From positions 22,425,258 through 22,489,257 of the forward strand of contig JBBMNZ010000001.1 in NCBI GenBank assembly GCA_037954325.1: a stretch of 64,000 nucleotides of DNA, given 5' to 3'. The translations under genes and the position numbers were made by a program. Positions 1 to 12,614 of this stretch are shown in pieces (the first letter of the stretch is position 1; each line of letters opens with the position of its first letter). Origin of the DNA: Fistularia commersonii. Taxonomy: Eukaryota > Chordata > Actinopteri > Syngnathiformes > Fistulariidae. A model generated the notes under the pieces. It made no database searches and had not been told where the DNA came from. It saw only the letters and a program-made list of their open reading frames with translations.

Positions 1-1867
1 GATTGTTTGTAAAAAACTGAAAAAAAAAAAACATCTCATGCAACGTAGGCGTCTGCATGGTGATGTGATTGCTGGGAACTGTCTGGCTTTTTTTTTCTTT
101 CCTGTTTGTAAGAGTGAAATGGTGAGCGTATTCGTTCACTCTTGGAAAAAAGTGTCGAAGGATGGGGGCGGGGGGGTCTCTGATTCTCGACATATTCCTT
201 TCTTCCCCCTTGAAACAAGCAGGTACTGCAGCGAGAAAATCATGTCGAAGTTTCCCCTGCAGCCAGTAAGTGCCAAGCTGTGTCAAAAATGACATGCATC
301 TCCTGTTTCCATGTCATACCATGCGTGTGATGTGATGGGCGAATGAAGGCAGTTCCTGCAGAGAATGGTAGGGGGTCATTATTAAGCCTCTTAAATTAGC
401 GCCCCCTCCCACACAGCCTTTGCAATTTCCCGAGACCCACAACCACGTGTGCGCCGCCGCCTGAACTCTACACGTTGGACTCGACAAAGAAAAAATCATT
501 TTTAAAGTTTACTTGCAGCAAACTCATTTCATATGTGATTGAATTGTACCTGTGCAGCATGACCCATTTAAACTCCGAGTCACACATGGATGCTCCTGGG
601 AGCTATTTGAGCAGAACCATTCTGTTCACCGGCTATAGACTACCAATTGCATGTCCTATGCGATGCAATTTACATGTCTCTCCATCACACTCACTTATAT
701 GGTTCAACTCACAGGAGCTACCGTTTAGATCCGCGGCGGGGGAGGGGGGGTATAGGTAGGGAGACCTGGTGCAATGCCACATGTATGCGCTGCAGCGGTA
801 AGAGTGGGATGCAATAGCGGCGGAAAGTTCGACTCACAGCAGCGAAAAATGGACCGTGTGTGGCGCGTCCCCTCTCAATTTGATTGGCAGATCTTCCTCG
901 CTCATCTTGGGCCCCTAATATCAGCGGAAGACAGAGACCTTAACCCTGGGGTCAGCGTCAAAAAAAGAGCCGCTGACACGTTATGAGCGTGAACAACCCA
1001 CCCCCCGCCTTTTGACCACACCCTTTGTCTTACTTTTACTCCACTCCCTTTCTCATTTTCTGTCTTCCGCTCTTGTCATCTGTGCATCACGGCCTTTCCC
1101 TCTCGTTCTGCCTCCATCGTGTATATGTATATTTACAAGAGTGCACATAACTGGTGTCTGGGGAAGGGTAAGCGGCAGCGGGGAAGGGAAGCCATTAGGG
1201 GAATAAAGAGAGGTGCTGCCTCACAGCCGAGCTTCACAGGCCAGTGGAGCAAATCAAATTGGTTCTTGTTCTGCGGCTGCACACACGCACACACACACAC
1301 GCACGAACACTCTGTGACAGTGGTGGAGGCGCACAGCCGACAGGAGGGCCTTTGGGACGTAGCAGGGCTGGGCATGTCTAGAGCGGGCCCGCTAAGGGAT
1401 GCGGCCGTGACCCCCCCTGCTCTCCTGAGCCACAGGTGAGCTCATGCAGGAGGACGTCACAAAGGCCAAGCGGAGGCTCAGGATAAACTTATGAACTGAG
1501 TCCCGGGTTGGGAAAACAATAACAGAACGTGAAAACTACAATGGCGTTGATATAAACAGCCTGTCATTTATCAGGATGGTTGTTTAGTTGCATCGCTGAC
1601 GTGTCGTTTGTCGAGAATCCAGCAAGGGCGGGGGCCAAGCGGAAAAACAGGAAAGCCAAAAAAGAACAAATGGTCTGGTTCATGTCCGTGGTTTCGCAAC
1701 AACACGCAGATCGTCCACGATGACAGGAGGCCAGACGAGAGACTGTAGTGCGCATTTAGATATCATCATCTAAATAAATATTCTTTCATGTAAATGCAAC
1801 CCCATCCCTTTTTCAATTAGAAAATGGAGATCGGAGTTCCTGGCTTTAAGTGTGTTTAAACGCTTAA
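1..1867. other. Unique intergenic DNA, no gene seen
   Basis: No reading frame here looks like a known protein; the open frames are under 110 codons and overlap on both strands. The stretch holds short A and T runs near the left edge, a pyrimidine-rich patch at about 1010-1110 and a short CA tract. Nothing else is recognisable. Confidence 0.6.
1279..1305. repeat. Short interrupted (CA)n microsatellite
   Basis: Alternating AC with G interruptions (ACACGCAC pattern). It is read through by spurious open frames on both strands, giving Thr-His and Cys-Val runs, which are not coding evidence. Confidence 0.8.
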
Positions 1868-2238
1868 CCGATGGTGTCACGTCAGCGCTGCCGCCTCACA
1901 GTGAGAAGGTCTCTGGTTTAATTCCAACGGGGAGCCTCTCTGTGTGCATCCCATGTTTTTCCCCAACGGTCCAAAAACATGCATTGGAGACCCTCTATTG
2001 TCCAGATGTGAATGAAAGGGTGGGTAGTTTTTATGTCGCTATATGACATGTAAATGAAACAGTTAATGTTTGAATGCTTCTTCTTGGCGAGTGATTGAAT
2101 GGTTGCATGTGGCCCTGTGATCGACCGTGGACCAGTTCAGGGTGAAACCTGCCTCTCACCCAATGATAGGATAGGGAGCAGCCCCCCCCTGCAACACTGA
2201 ATCCAGGATAAATGTGATCATCAATGAATGAATGAATA
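1868..2238 (+). repeat. Family A dispersed repeat, near full length
   Basis: The order of blocks matches the widespread fish repeat: a GCGCTGCCGCCTCACAG head, AAGGTCTCTGGTTTAATTCC (a decayed B-box-like GGTTCRANTCC), CCAAAAACATGCA, a CCTCTATTGTCCAGATGTGAATGA core, TGTGGCCCTGTGATCGAC, CAGGGTGAAACCTGCCTCTC, and a TGAATGAATGAAT tail. About 60 extra bases lie between the core and the TGTGGCCC block, where the TGAATGG core motif recurs. I recognise the repeat type but cannot assign a database name. It is old: the head GGCGGCACGG is degraded. Other copies and pieces are at 3.8, 8.1, 10.8, 32.6, 32.9, 35.7-37.1, 42.8, 46.9, 52.0, 53.3, 54.7 and 61.1-61.9 kb. Confidence 0.75.
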
Positions 2239-3467
2239 ATTCCTAAACTGAGTAAGGATGCATCAACACTTTAAAAGCTGAGGTGGGATGAGACTGGCTT
2301 CCACTGTTTTCATTATTCGAATGCTGACGCTTTCCGCTTACGACGTCTCCGCCTGTAAAAGGAGATGGAGCGGCTTTGTAAACCAACCCAACGTGGGTTT
2401 CTTCTGCTCCGAGTTTCTTAAAGCTCTGTTTTGAATCTGTAAATCCTTTCGATCTGGATACAGATTTTCTTTCTTTGTTGTGGTTGATGTGATTGAAAAC
2501 AGACACGTCGGCTAAATCACTTAACTCGGGTCTCATTGCAATAAATACGGCCGATGGTGTTTATGTTGGGTCTGGCTCGGCGATTAGCATGTCGATTAGC
2601 GCCCCGAATCTGCAATATAAAACAGTTCAACACATATTCCATACATATGAAACAAGGCGATACATTTCCAGCCTGGTTCTAATAGATATACAACCAGTCC
2701 TTAATCCCTGAGGTTTTTTCTTTGTTCATGAAGTTGGTGAACAAGCGCACAGGTCTTTGCTGTAATCCTTTGCCGTTGAATTTCAGTTTTGCAACAAAGG
2801 TAAACAAATCGGCCGTCAAGAAAGATAGGCAAGAATAAGTAAAACAGCAGCGGGCGTATATTGTTAATGACATTCCTTGTGACAGTTGAAATGTCCGGGA
2901 GCAATATCCATCTACTTTCCCTGCACTAATACCTCGATTATGGTCAAATTCTGCTCTAATTCTCTTCCCATAATGTTCTGAATGAGAGTTAAGTTATTAG
3001 TAGGGTCATTGTAAAGCTGAAAAATTGGCAGACTACCGGAGGTAAAGGGCACTAAAGCAAATGAAAAATGAGACCAAGAGTCACTCTTAAGGCCTTGGTT
3101 TTATTAGAAATACGTGGTAATGGCACCAAAACCTGACTCGACATAATGTTCACTGCCATCCATATGATACCGGTGCCTATGGGGCACAATTCATGGGAGG
3201 GGGGTTAAAAAATACATGCGATGCTTACGCTCCATTCAGCCTCTCTAAAGGATTACCACCACAAATCACTTTTGCTCAATTCATTTGATGCCCGTAGCGA
3301 GCGGGCAGATGTGTGATGGATGGTTGTCTGCAAATGGACTTGTCGGGCATAGAAAAATGCACACGCTTTAATTAAAGAGGGCCGGACAAGTGGATCCGCA
3401 GTGGATCTTGGTGTCTTTCCACATCTATGCAGGCGATGTCATACATCAGCTGGCTCCGGAAGGCTTC
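2239..3467. other. Unique intergenic DNA
   Basis: No gene or recognisable repeat. Moderately AT-rich with scattered TTAATTAA-type motifs (for example near 3370). It might contain regulatory sequence but nothing specific can be supported. Confidence 0.5.
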
Positions 3468-3484
3468 GGGGGGGGGGGGGGGGG
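3468..3484 (+). repeat. Homopolymer G run (17 G)
   Basis: Uninterrupted G run ending before TCTTTC. Such a run can stack as a G-quadruplex and is prone to length error in sequencing. Confidence 0.9.
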
Positions 3485-3835
3485 TCTTTCTTCGAACTTT
3501 AAAAAGGACAAAATGTGACATGAATCCCACTACGATTTTGCAATCTCACCTACGGGACATGAAAACACACCAAGCCTAAGCAGCGGTCTGCATGCATCAT
3601 CCGGATAGGGAAACTTAAGAACTTGGAAAAGAAATGTAAACAAAGTAGAATCACTGTCTTCATCAACTTTGAGTTGAAACCACTTCTAATGAAGACTGCT
3701 TATGTCCAGTAAGATGAAGGTTATTTGAAAATTAAACAAGCGCAGCCTCTTGCTGATTGGCTCATTTTCATCTGATGTATCAGCTGTCCATGTAGTCAGA
3801 GTCGTACCTGAAATGGGAAAAATGATGAGAAACTT

Positions 3836-4105
3836 GGGCAGCAGGTCTCTGGTTTGATTCCTGCAGGGGGGCGCCTAGCCGTGTGGACTTGTGTTTGTTG
3901 GGGTTATTCGGTTTCCTCCCACATGTAGGAGGTTCATTAGAGACCCTAAATTGCCCAGATGTGTGAATAAGGGAGTGAATGGTTGTGTGTCTCTGTATGT
4001 GGCCCTATCATCAACTGACAACGGGTCCAGGGTGAACCCCCCTCTTGCCCAATGACAACTGGGATAGCGCCCCCCAGACATGCATACGGATAATGACTGA
4101 ATGAA
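3836..4105 (+). repeat. Family A dispersed repeat, nearly complete
   Basis: Contains GCAGGTCTCTGGTTTGATTCC, the GTTTCCTCCCACATG block, GACCCTAAATTGCCCAGATG, GTGAATGGTTGTGTGTCTC, TGTGGCCCTATCATCAACTG, CCAGGGTGAACCCCCCTCTTG, GACAACTGGGATAGCGCC and an ATGACTGAATGAA tail, in that order. It lacks the GGCGGCACGG head. This is the cleanest copy of the core unit that is amplified at 61.2-61.7 kb. Confidence 0.8.
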
Positions 4106-5039
4106 ACTTGGGGCGCACTCTTCAGTTTTCAAGGTGATTCCTTTTAGACCCCTTTTTTTTTGTTGCATGTTGTTTACATTGGATTAACTTGAATTGCATT
4201 AAAGCACCGAATGATGAAAATAGAATCAACATGCAGGCAAATCATCCCTTATCACGTCAATTAGTTATTTCATAAATGGGTCGACAAAGCTACATACCGT
4301 TCTGGATGCATGCACTTGGTTACAATATTAGATACAATTGAGGTTGCTTGCTTGAGAATATATATCTCTTTTTGGAATGTTGGAGTGTTGATCTCGAAAC
4401 AGTAATTGACAACAATACAAACGCCACCAGTTTCACAGCTGAGAATGACCATGCAGGTTCAGGGTGCCCATCGCGCCATAGTGGGCCATGCACATGTGGA
4501 TACGGTGAGATACGGTATTTTTAGGGCCATAGTGAAATGTTTTTGCGGTTTATCTCGTTTGTATCTTGAGCAGAAAAAACTCCATGCTGGAGGTTCAGTG
4601 CTAATCCGTGGATGGCCGGTGAAGCTCGGGGCGAGCGGAGTCAAAGGAGCAGATACCTTGTGCATCTAACCGTGAACTTTCAGGGTTCTCTGCATTTCAA
4701 AACTGTATGCTGGATATTTGAAAAGAAAGCCAAACACTCAATGCATTTCTTTATCAGAATGTAAACTGCATTTGGACTTTGATTTATGGTATTCCCCTAT
4801 CATTGCAAATAATTGTTTCAAAAAAGTCACACAATTGAATATGCGTAGCAGCTATTTACAAAATTAACATAACATTATTTTACAGAATTAACATAATATG
4901 CTCTATTGAGTGTATGGAGTGTTTCGCTAGAATACTTTTTTGAGAGGTACACATAGTAATTGCAAAGGCATCCAGATAATGCTGTAAACAAACTATCCCC
5001 TTTACAATTCCTCCCCATCTGTCGCTCTCCCTCTATCCA
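4106..5039. other. Unique AT-rich intergenic DNA
   Basis: No gene-like frame, no recognised repeat. AT-rich between 4740 and 4970. Confidence 0.5.
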
Positions 5040-5420
5040 TCACTTTCCCCAGCACTGACACAAATCCTACGCGGCTACGTTTTGTTTAAAGGCAAACCAT
5101 TAATGAAGAGCTCTTCAGCTAAATACATCTTTATTCTGCGATTAACGACGGTGCTTGAAGTAAGCACGGGTGTGAAAGGCGGCTGAGGCCCTTCAGCGTC
5201 CAAAACCTTTACAGCCACTCTGCCATCAATCAGGCCTTTCTGTCCAGTAAGTGCTGCTAACATTTATGAAATATTCATCAGCTATTCACTTTTCCTGTCC
5301 ACTCGCTCTAATCATTACGTTCGGGCTGCATTGTGTCACCTCTCCGCTTAAAAACAGGCCACAATCATCTTGCAGAGGGGAGGTGAATTAGGGAATTCCT
5401 GCTATTATGCTAGGCGTCGC
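5040..5420. promoter_or_regulatory. Candidate regulatory (CNE-like) block
   Basis: Repeat-free sequence of mixed composition with several homeodomain-core TAAT/ATTA motifs: CCATTAATGAAG at about 5097-5108, GATTAACG at 5140-5147 and TAATCATTAC at 5310-5319. It also has an ATTTATGAAATATTCATCA stretch at 5262-5280. This is the look of a vertebrate developmental enhancer, but only alignment to other species can show conservation. Confidence 0.25.
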
Positions 5421-5838
5421 ATGGGTGGATATTTTTGTAGCAGTATTAAAGTGTCATTCAAAGCCCCCCTCCACCCCCCGCCCCCGTCCTTGTACATCTG
5501 CATGTTTATCATGGACAGAGTGTGATCCCTGTTTTAACTAACCGCAAGAACGTGGATACGAACATATACATGCTTTAGCAAAATTAACAAAACCAAAGAA
5601 CTCTATTAATTTTGTGTTAGAATTTTCCAGAACGGTCACATTGTGACTTAATGGCTTCAAAATAACAAACGGTGGCGAATCTTGTTGCAGTGATTGGACT
5701 TTGTCATTTAATCTCAGAGGCTTCTTCATCCGTCCGTGCGGACTTTATGGTACCTGCTGGGGTTGAGCATTGTGAAGCTTTGTTATGTGAATTGAGTTGT
5801 AATGCAACTCAAACTTTGTTGAGTGAGGTTGTTGTGTT

Positions 5839-5886
<48 letters not shown>
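5839..5886. repeat. (GT)n microsatellite
   Basis: About 24 GT units with one TTTG interruption. An 8-bp perfect inverted repeat (TTGAGTTG / CAACTCAA) sits about 25 bases upstream at 5792-5812. Confidence 0.95.
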
Positions 5887-5887
<1 letters not shown>

Positions 5888-6089
5888 TTTGGGGGGAAGG
5901 GTATGAATTCTGGTGACTCACCTGAGTCAGAAAGTGAATCCTGGAAAAACTGAAGAAGATAAGATGAGTTCAAAACTTGAAAATGGGAAAACAGTTAAAC
6001 GCAGATTGGGAGGTATTCGGAATTAAAAGAAAAAGAAAAAGAATCTCCTTTTAATATGTGTGTGTCGTCGACCTGGAAACCAACACACG

Positions 6090-7250
6090 TCACATGTTGC
6101 CGTCCTTCTCTTTCGGCCTTGCCGATGATCTGACTGTGACTGAGATCAATGTCATTATGAAGCGATCAGCGTGATGTTCTCATCGCTCACGTCAAACAAT
6201 CCAAGACCTGGCCAATGAAAGGTTGCGATATTCATCACAGTCCTGCAACTGTAGTCAAACACATGTCTGGGTTCACAATAGCAAAGGGAGATTCCACCTT
6301 ATTCTGCAGCCATTTGCAATTCGTATGGCTTGCGAGACAGTTAATCTGTCCTCGGCAATAACTCATTGTATGTTACAGCTTAAGCGAAGATGTCCTCAGT
6401 TGGCCGTCTTGCATTTTAAACAGGGGGCAAAGAGCCCTGGTACAATTTTCCAAACACAACTGAGCTAACACTGATTTATTACTGCAGTTTATATAACTCA
6501 TATTAGGAATTCATGGACCTGGCAAAAGGGATTAGAGCGTTTATTTCAGGCAGGGAGATGATCCTGTCATTAATGGTCGATACTTTCATCATCGTTTAAA
6601 CCAGAGGAATTTACCCGGTGACGAATCATGGCGGACATAGCTATCAGGATTGTGCAGCTGTACTCGTTATCTGCCGACGACCCGCTCTGCTCGGTGAACG
6701 TGGACCCGCGCCCATCAAACTTGGATTAGGCTGTCAATCAAGTGCCGACCGCATATATTGTGTTACAATTTCTCCCCAAATGTCACCGAGATCAGAGTAA
6801 TTTCTTGGCTAATTGCATCTCGTCTCCCTTTAATGCTGCACGTTTAATGGTTTTGTTACGTTGCGTGACAAGATGGTGTTTCTCTCACGCTGGCGCGGTG
6901 ATGAGCAGAGAGAGGGCCCCGCTTTTGTTTAGAGAGGGAAATGAAAGAATAAATGACTGTTAAAAGTTCACAGGGCGTATTTCTGAAATGGCAGCAAACA
7001 AAGAGAGGAAACTGAGAAATGATCCCAATCTTGCCGTAGCATGACATCAATTACACAAAATTCTCATTAGCAAGGGCTGCGCTGTACGTCTGCGAGTTTT
7101 TGCCTGCACGGGCTGTTCCATTCTGGATGTGGCAGCGCGTTAGACTGAAGATCTGTGTAATAACCAGCTCACAGCAAATAGTGGGGGATTTTCTCCCCTT
7201 TGACATCTATATTTTTTATAACACGCCACTGACTTAGTTTAACGTGACAA
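6090..7250. promoter_or_regulatory. Candidate regulatory-rich unique region
   Basis: Repeat-free kilobase with recurrent TAAT cores (TCATTAATG at 6567-6575) and CTAATTGCATC near 6810. No coding frame beyond 81 codons. Regulatory role is an inference from composition and repeat exclusion. Confidence 0.2.
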
Positions 7251-7589
7251 CCGCAATGTCAAACCTCGAGTGTCTGTGTTGTGCCGACGCTAACTACGGT
7301 AGCCGCCGCGCTCCTGTTAATTCTTTCTTGCAGGAAAAAAAGCACAATACAGATGCCACCGTGTGCCAATGGTGGGGTCACACTCACAATACATGTGAAG
7401 TTACACCGGAGGAAATTACGATGTAATCATTAAAACTCTCTTTCTATTAAATTGTCCCCGCTTTTACCACCTTGCTGTTTCAAAGCGCTTTTTGAAGGAT
7501 GGGTTCTTTCCCCACTGCTGAGAGCCTGCTGAGCGCTCGGTAGATTGCTAAAATAGGGACGACAACTACCTAACTGCAACCTGCATGCA

Positions 7590-7922
7590 CCAAACTTTAC
7601 ATGTTTTTTGCTATAATGTTTATTTGGATGCACATCGAGCCTCATTAGGCTTATTTTTGTATATTTTGTGTATATAGTAATTGTGTTTTTGCATTTTTCA
7701 TACATCTTTTTACTTTTATTTTTCTTGTTTTTGCCGCTTCTGGCTCTCCACTGGGCCTCAAGAAATTCATTTTGTTCCATCCTCGTCATGGTGGAATGAC
7801 AAAAACTGTCCATGAATCCTTGAAATCCTTTACACTGTGTCTTGACTGAGGACGCTTCCGCACGCAGGCAAAAATTGAACCAGCAACCTATCGGTTGTCG
7901 GCTGAGCCACAACGGCTTATTG
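7590..7922 (-). repeat. tRNA-like SINE/retroelement fragment
   Basis: Read on the minus strand it begins GCCGTTGTGGCTCAGCCG and continues GGTTGCTGGTTCAAT, a B-box-like block preceded by an A-box-like GTGGCTCAG. Then come GTCCTCAGTCAAGACAC and a CATGACGAGGATGGAACAAA segment resembling 3' parts of fish SINEs. The far boundary towards 7590 is uncertain. The 160-codon minus-strand frame over this region is a by-product of the repeat. Confidence 0.5.
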
Positions 7923-8050
7923 CTTCCTAAATGGCCAAAAATGCATGGTGGATCTGTTTCAGAGAAGTAACATAATCAGGGAGGGTTTTGTTCCAGTTTT
8001 AGTTGAAGAACACTCAAAGTACTTAAAATCCGAAATGTATTTTGGACGTA

Positions 8051-8220
8051 ATTCACCCTCTCATTCACACCTCGGGGTAATTTAGGGTCTCCGATGAACC
8101 TCCTGCACGTTTCTGGACTTTGGTAGGAAGCCAGAGGAAACCTATGCAGACACTGGGAGACCATGGAGACTCAACCTAGAGAATCAAAGCAGGGAGATTC
8201 TTGCCATGAGGCTACAACTG
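8051..8220 (-). repeat. Family A dispersed repeat, 5' half
   Basis: Reverse complement shows the decayed head TAGCCTCATGGCAAGAA, CTCTAGGTTGAGTC, TTCCTCTGGCTTCCTACC, GAGGTTCATCGGAGACCC and TAAATTACCCCGAGG followed by GTGTGAATGAGAGGGTGAAT. It stops at the core, so the 3' half is missing. Confidence 0.7.
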
Positions 8221-8839
8221 TTGTTACTTACATAGAATAAATACTTTATTTGAACGCTTTGCTTTAAATCATTGAAAGGATCTGATCATATTTCTCAAGC
8301 CATTTCCCCAATTTTCATTCAGGAATTACTGGATGTGAGAAAGAGATGTATCAAGAGTACAAGGCGCTAAAAGGAAGTTTGACTCTGCAAAAAAATTGGG
8401 AAAATGTTTATTTCTCTAAAGCTAATAGAAAATCAACCAGAAATGAGCATAAATGAAATAAAGAGTAATCAAAATCTTTGAATCTATAATTTTTCTCACA
8501 GTTAATTTTCTAAATGATAGTCAACTCACTGCTTACTCGCTGTGTAGATTTATCAGATTCGGAAGTGTATTCCGGAAACCACACAAAAGGAAGAGAAATC
8601 CAACCGCTACTCATCATACCTGTAAGTGCGGCATAAAACCAGCAGCACTAAAGTGGTTGAAGGGACAATGAAATGCCCTAAATATCAAAACCCATAAACG
8701 ATGGGAAGTTCGGATGAAAGAAAGTCTCTTAAAACTTTGAAACAATACAAAGTATAGTGGCCATCAATAAATAGAGTGACAATTACTGGGCAATTAGCCA
8801 TTTTCCGTTACGTCACTTAACCCCCTCTTTATTCTGAGC
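8221..8839. other. Unique AT-rich intergenic DNA
   Basis: AT-rich, no repeat recognised, no gene-like frame. Confidence 0.5.
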
Positions 8840-9840
8840 AGGCTCACTTTCCATTCCCCGTGGCTAAATGCGTGTCTCTTCTTCGCGAATCAGGGGAGGA
8901 TTTGAGTGGCCCTCTGTCTTCACGTTGAACGAACATAGCAATTAACTTTCCCTTTTCTTTTCCAAGGAGAGACGGTGTTTTAAAGTCATCGGCCTGCATC
9001 CTCTGGCTACCGCTAAATTCAAGCAGACACCTTTTTTTTTGCCCTTGTACGGCATTAGGCTCAGAGTCCATTTCTGCTGCATCATTCAAGGATGAGTTAA
9101 ACTCTAAAGAAATGCAGTCATTAATATTTATTATCGCCGTCATCAGTTCAAACGCAAATGCAACTTTCGACAATTTTCCATCCCAAACAGTTTTTTATGC
9201 CTAAACGCGCGTTGTTGCATCTCCCCTCCTCACAGATGGCTGTTTGTATAAAACTGCAATAACAATATAATAAGAGCTAGTATTAATGGCCACGCGAGCG
9301 GTGAAATGTACCTCAGGTGGTCATGGGGTGTACGGGTGGGGACCTCGTGAGGGATTAATGTTCAAAATAGCAATAATGAGCAACATCTTGCCTCCTTGGT
9401 GTTACTGCTGACACGGCACTCTGGTAAATAATAAGCGTATGTCAGGAATAAACCTGAATTAGTCCTGTAATGATCTCACCGTATCCACATGTGCATGATG
9501 TGTATGTGTGTTTGCACTCGGCGGTGCATGTCCCGCGGATGGCTGTGAGTGCCATTACAACCAGAGCTTGTTGCATCCACAAGCAAAATGGCTGCATAAT
9601 TGGTGACGTCCGTGACACCGTGCTCTCTGTAGGTGTTTTTGCCGCTTGTTGCCCAGGCTCTAATTACTGGGGTTTCAGCGGGGAGGTAAGGCAGGCAATG
9701 AGGAGAAGGTGCGGGCGCCGCCTGATCCTGTCATCTGATGTGTTGTTCTGTGTGCGGCACAGCCAGGCAGCCTGGAATCCCTGGAGTGAGTTTGGGAGAG
9801 ACCCAGGGACTGGTCATATCAACAATTCTTAATCAAAAGC
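8840..9840. promoter_or_regulatory. Candidate regulatory-rich unique region
   Basis: Two repeat-free subregions stand out. About 8840-9340 contains GCAATTAACTTTC, CATTAATATTTATTATC and TAGTATTAATGG motifs. About 9440-9840 contains a CTAATTACTGGGG block and TGACGTCC, a CRE-like half. The 120-codon plus-strand frame at 9470-9832 resembles no family I know. Regulatory role is inferred only. Confidence 0.22.
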
Positions 9841-10469
9841 TTGAAATTGTCAGCTGTCATACACTTTTTGTGATCTTTGATACCCTGCACCTCCTCTGAC
9901 CCGGACCGCCAAATAATACCCCGCTACACACTCACACATGGGCATGCAGTGCAACGGGAAAGGATTTAAACAGAGCGTGCTCATGCATTTATACACGTGC
10001 AATGTTTTCCATCTGTCTCACTCGCTGGCAGTGAGTTTAAATACATATCTGGAATAACACAGGCAGTACAATTCAGGTAAAGTATAAAAACGCTTTAGTA
10101 GCGCCTATTATTACTGCATATAGATGCTTAGCTAGTTTTTATTCGTAGAGCAACTGCTTTGATTCCCGTCCGATACACTTCACAGGTGCATCTTTTCTTG
10201 CGTGCGTGGGCTTCGTCCGCACCGAAACATCCCATATTAATGTTTTATACGCACAAGGTCTTGCCCCGTTTCATATTGGTTCAAAGCAGCTCCTGTTTAG
10301 ACACAAAAATCGTTGGGATGCTAATATTTGTTTGTGATGTCTGGGCCACTACTCCTGATGCAGGCTTGTTCATTCACAACACTGACCACAGTTGCCGTCG
10401 GATACAGTGTTATGTTTCGGGGGCCTTGTCAATGTCCCCGCCACATAATGTTTTAATAAGATTTGACAT
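9841..10469. other. Unique intergenic DNA
   Basis: No gene or clear repeat. Confidence 0.5.
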
Positions 10470-10658
10470 GTTGTAGGTAGAGCAATCGTCTTGGTTCGAT
10501 TCCCAGCTCCTCCTAGTGTGTCGAAGTGTTGTTGAGCAAGATACTGAACCCCTAACTGCTCCCCTGGCGCTGGTTGACGGCAGCCTACTGCTCATGGTTC
10601 ATCTATGATGGGTTAATTGCAGAGAACATATTTCCTCACAGGGATTGATAAAGATTAA

Positions 10659-10696
<38 letters not shown>

Positions 10697-10697
10697 C
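10470..10697 (+). repeat. tRNA-derived SINE with (ATT)n tail
   Basis: Starts with GTAGGTAGAGCAATCG, a tRNA D-arm-like block. A perfect B box GGTTCGATTCC follows, then GTGTCGAAGTGTTGTTGAGC and AAGATACTGAACCCC, the body of a common fish SINE type. It closes with CACAGGGATTGATAAAG and about 13 ATT units (10657-10696). The same body is at 40.75-40.97 kb. The complete order tRNA-like head, body and A/T-rich microsatellite tail supports a retroposed SINE. Confidence 0.75.
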
Positions 10698-10754
10698 AAA
10701 CATCAATCAACATTAAAAATGGAGTTCAATTGTCAGAAATGTGATCTGTCGAAA

Positions 10755-10812
10755 ATGAACGAGGGTTCTTCCTGCTGTGAAGCGTAAGCGCAGACCACTG
10801 TGCCGCCGTGCC
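10755..10812 (-). repeat. Family A head fragment
   Basis: Reverse complement reads GGCGGCACAGTGGTCTGCG then CTTCACAGCAGGAAGAACCC, the first ~55 bases of family A. The rest is absent. It lies only about 60 bases beyond the ATT tail of the preceding SINE. Confidence 0.7.
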
Positions 10813-12259
10813 TGGGACGGTTTAACGTTAAACACCCCAAACTAAATTGTATCTTCTGGTTTCCACCATCGGTTCATATAGCCGTATTGAGCTGTTTGCC
10901 CCCAGGTGTTGGCATCGGTGGGAAAATTCAATAATCAATCAGGCTTCACTTATCAGCACCTTACTTCACACGGTCATATTCTAAAGCTAATGGGCCATTC
11001 AGTGAGAGTTGATCTCTACATCACCGTTTATGGATATCAAATAATGATCTTACTGAACATGAACGGTGATGTTAACATGCTTTGATTAGTAATATAGACA
11101 TTTTATTCTCCTTTAATATCACTCCATGGATGAAGTGTATTCTCAGAGATGGCAAATTTAGTGTATCCTGTGGGTCAGGAACTGAGTTATGATTTAGACC
11201 ATATTTGTTGAAATGTTGAGATAAAGGACGAGGCCTTTTCTTTTTTGTTTTTAAAGCGGTCCCATGGGAAGGAGCCATTCCTGGGAGTCTTGCAGCTTAT
11301 AAGGCTCACACTTGCTAAGGCATAATTCATTCTCAACAATTCTGTATGAAACAATCTCCTAATTAGGGGGTTGAAAATAGTGGAAAATTCATAATCGCTT
11401 ATAAAAAGTACAACATGATCTGTCAGTAAAGGGCAAATACGTCTGAAGGAGTATAAGGTGGTACTGACAGGTTCTCATGTCAAGGATAATGCAACGTTAC
11501 AGCACGCTGGATCAATTCCAACATTTCTACAACCCAGCCTCGCTTTTGTGAATGAAACTTACAACATTTACGTTTAAGGATCGCAGGTTTTTGGTTTACT
11601 GAGTCAGGTCAGCGGCAAACAATGCCATTTTATTCCCCCGTTCCCTCTTTTCAGACAATCTTAAACTTGTGCTTCAGTTCAGGAGAGGACGGAAAGGCTG
11701 TGGCGGCTTTGATCGACCAACTGTTACTAAGAAGCTTTAAGGGGGTTTAGAGGACCTAAAATGTATAAAATGGACGGATCAAGAGCAAGCGAAAATTTGA
11801 CGGTTCAGAGGCAGGTTAAAAAAGTTGGTGCGTTCCCATACGGCAGCGTGTTCTCAGTAACTGCACGTTAGGTGGTGGCAGAAATTAAATGGGGGTAAAA
11901 AAAAAGCAGATTAGGGCTATGGTTTAAATCTTCACATGAAAGGGTGGGGGGGGGGACAAAAAACTCCACATTTTTTCACACCGGGAGTGCGTTTGAATAA
12001 AATCCAGTTTCGCAAATTGAGAAAGAAAAGCACCGGCATTTTGCAGAATGATAGAGAATCGGGGTGATGACGACAACACCGTGTCAAATCTGACATTTTC
12101 TGAACGATTATTCCACGGACCTTGATTAGAATGCATGCATGATTAAGTGATCCACAAATATATAATAGAATAATAGGCAGGATGTTATTCTTGCTGTCAA
12201 ACGCTATCATCATTTAATTACCAATACGTTTATCATAAATTGCAGAGAAAAAAAACATT
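10813..12259. other. Unique intergenic DNA
   Basis: No gene-like frame or recognised mobile element. Contains a G run of 10 at about 11948-11957 and short A runs. Open frames on the minus strand at 11924-12213 overlap each other in two frames and look random. Confidence 0.5.
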
Positions 12260-12600
12260 TCTCTTTTGTTAATAAGGGCATAGGCAGAGGCCATGCCCTC
12301 AGTAATGAACTGGGCTCGGACCGCTAATGATAGCTGTTATTTATTCCATGGCTACCAAGGTTTATTTGGGCCAATGTGGCACTGGGAAGCTCTCTCACTT
12401 TGGTAATTAAGCGTGTTGCTACTGCCGGATGCTTACCTGCAATTATACCATTTTAATGAGCAGCAACGGATGGGTTGGGGGCGAGGCAAGGTCAGCCAGG
12501 GGCAGCAAAGCATTGGTGTTTTAATAGACACTTAAATGGTGTTAATTTAGCTCCCGGAAATTGATTAACCTGCTTATGGCGAATATCTACAGTTCCAAGC
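12260..12600. promoter_or_regulatory. Candidate enhancer-like block with TAAT motifs
   Basis: Repeat-free and dense in homeodomain-type cores: GCTAATGATAG near 12323, GGTAATTAAG at 12402-12411, CAATTATACC near 12440, TTTTAATGAG, GTTAATTTAG and GATTAACC. It also has TATTTATTCCATGGC and GCCAATG. Spacing and composition are those of many vertebrate conserved non-coding elements. No conservation data are available. Confidence 0.3.
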
Positions 12601-12614
12601 ATGGCTAGACACGC

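Noticed and set aside
7430..7912. 160-codon minus-strand frame
   Set aside because: It runs through the tRNA-like SINE fragment and an AT-rich tail; lysine-rich part comes from the tail.
10470..10560. Functional tRNA gene
   Set aside because: tRNA-like head continues into a SINE body and an (ATT)n tail.
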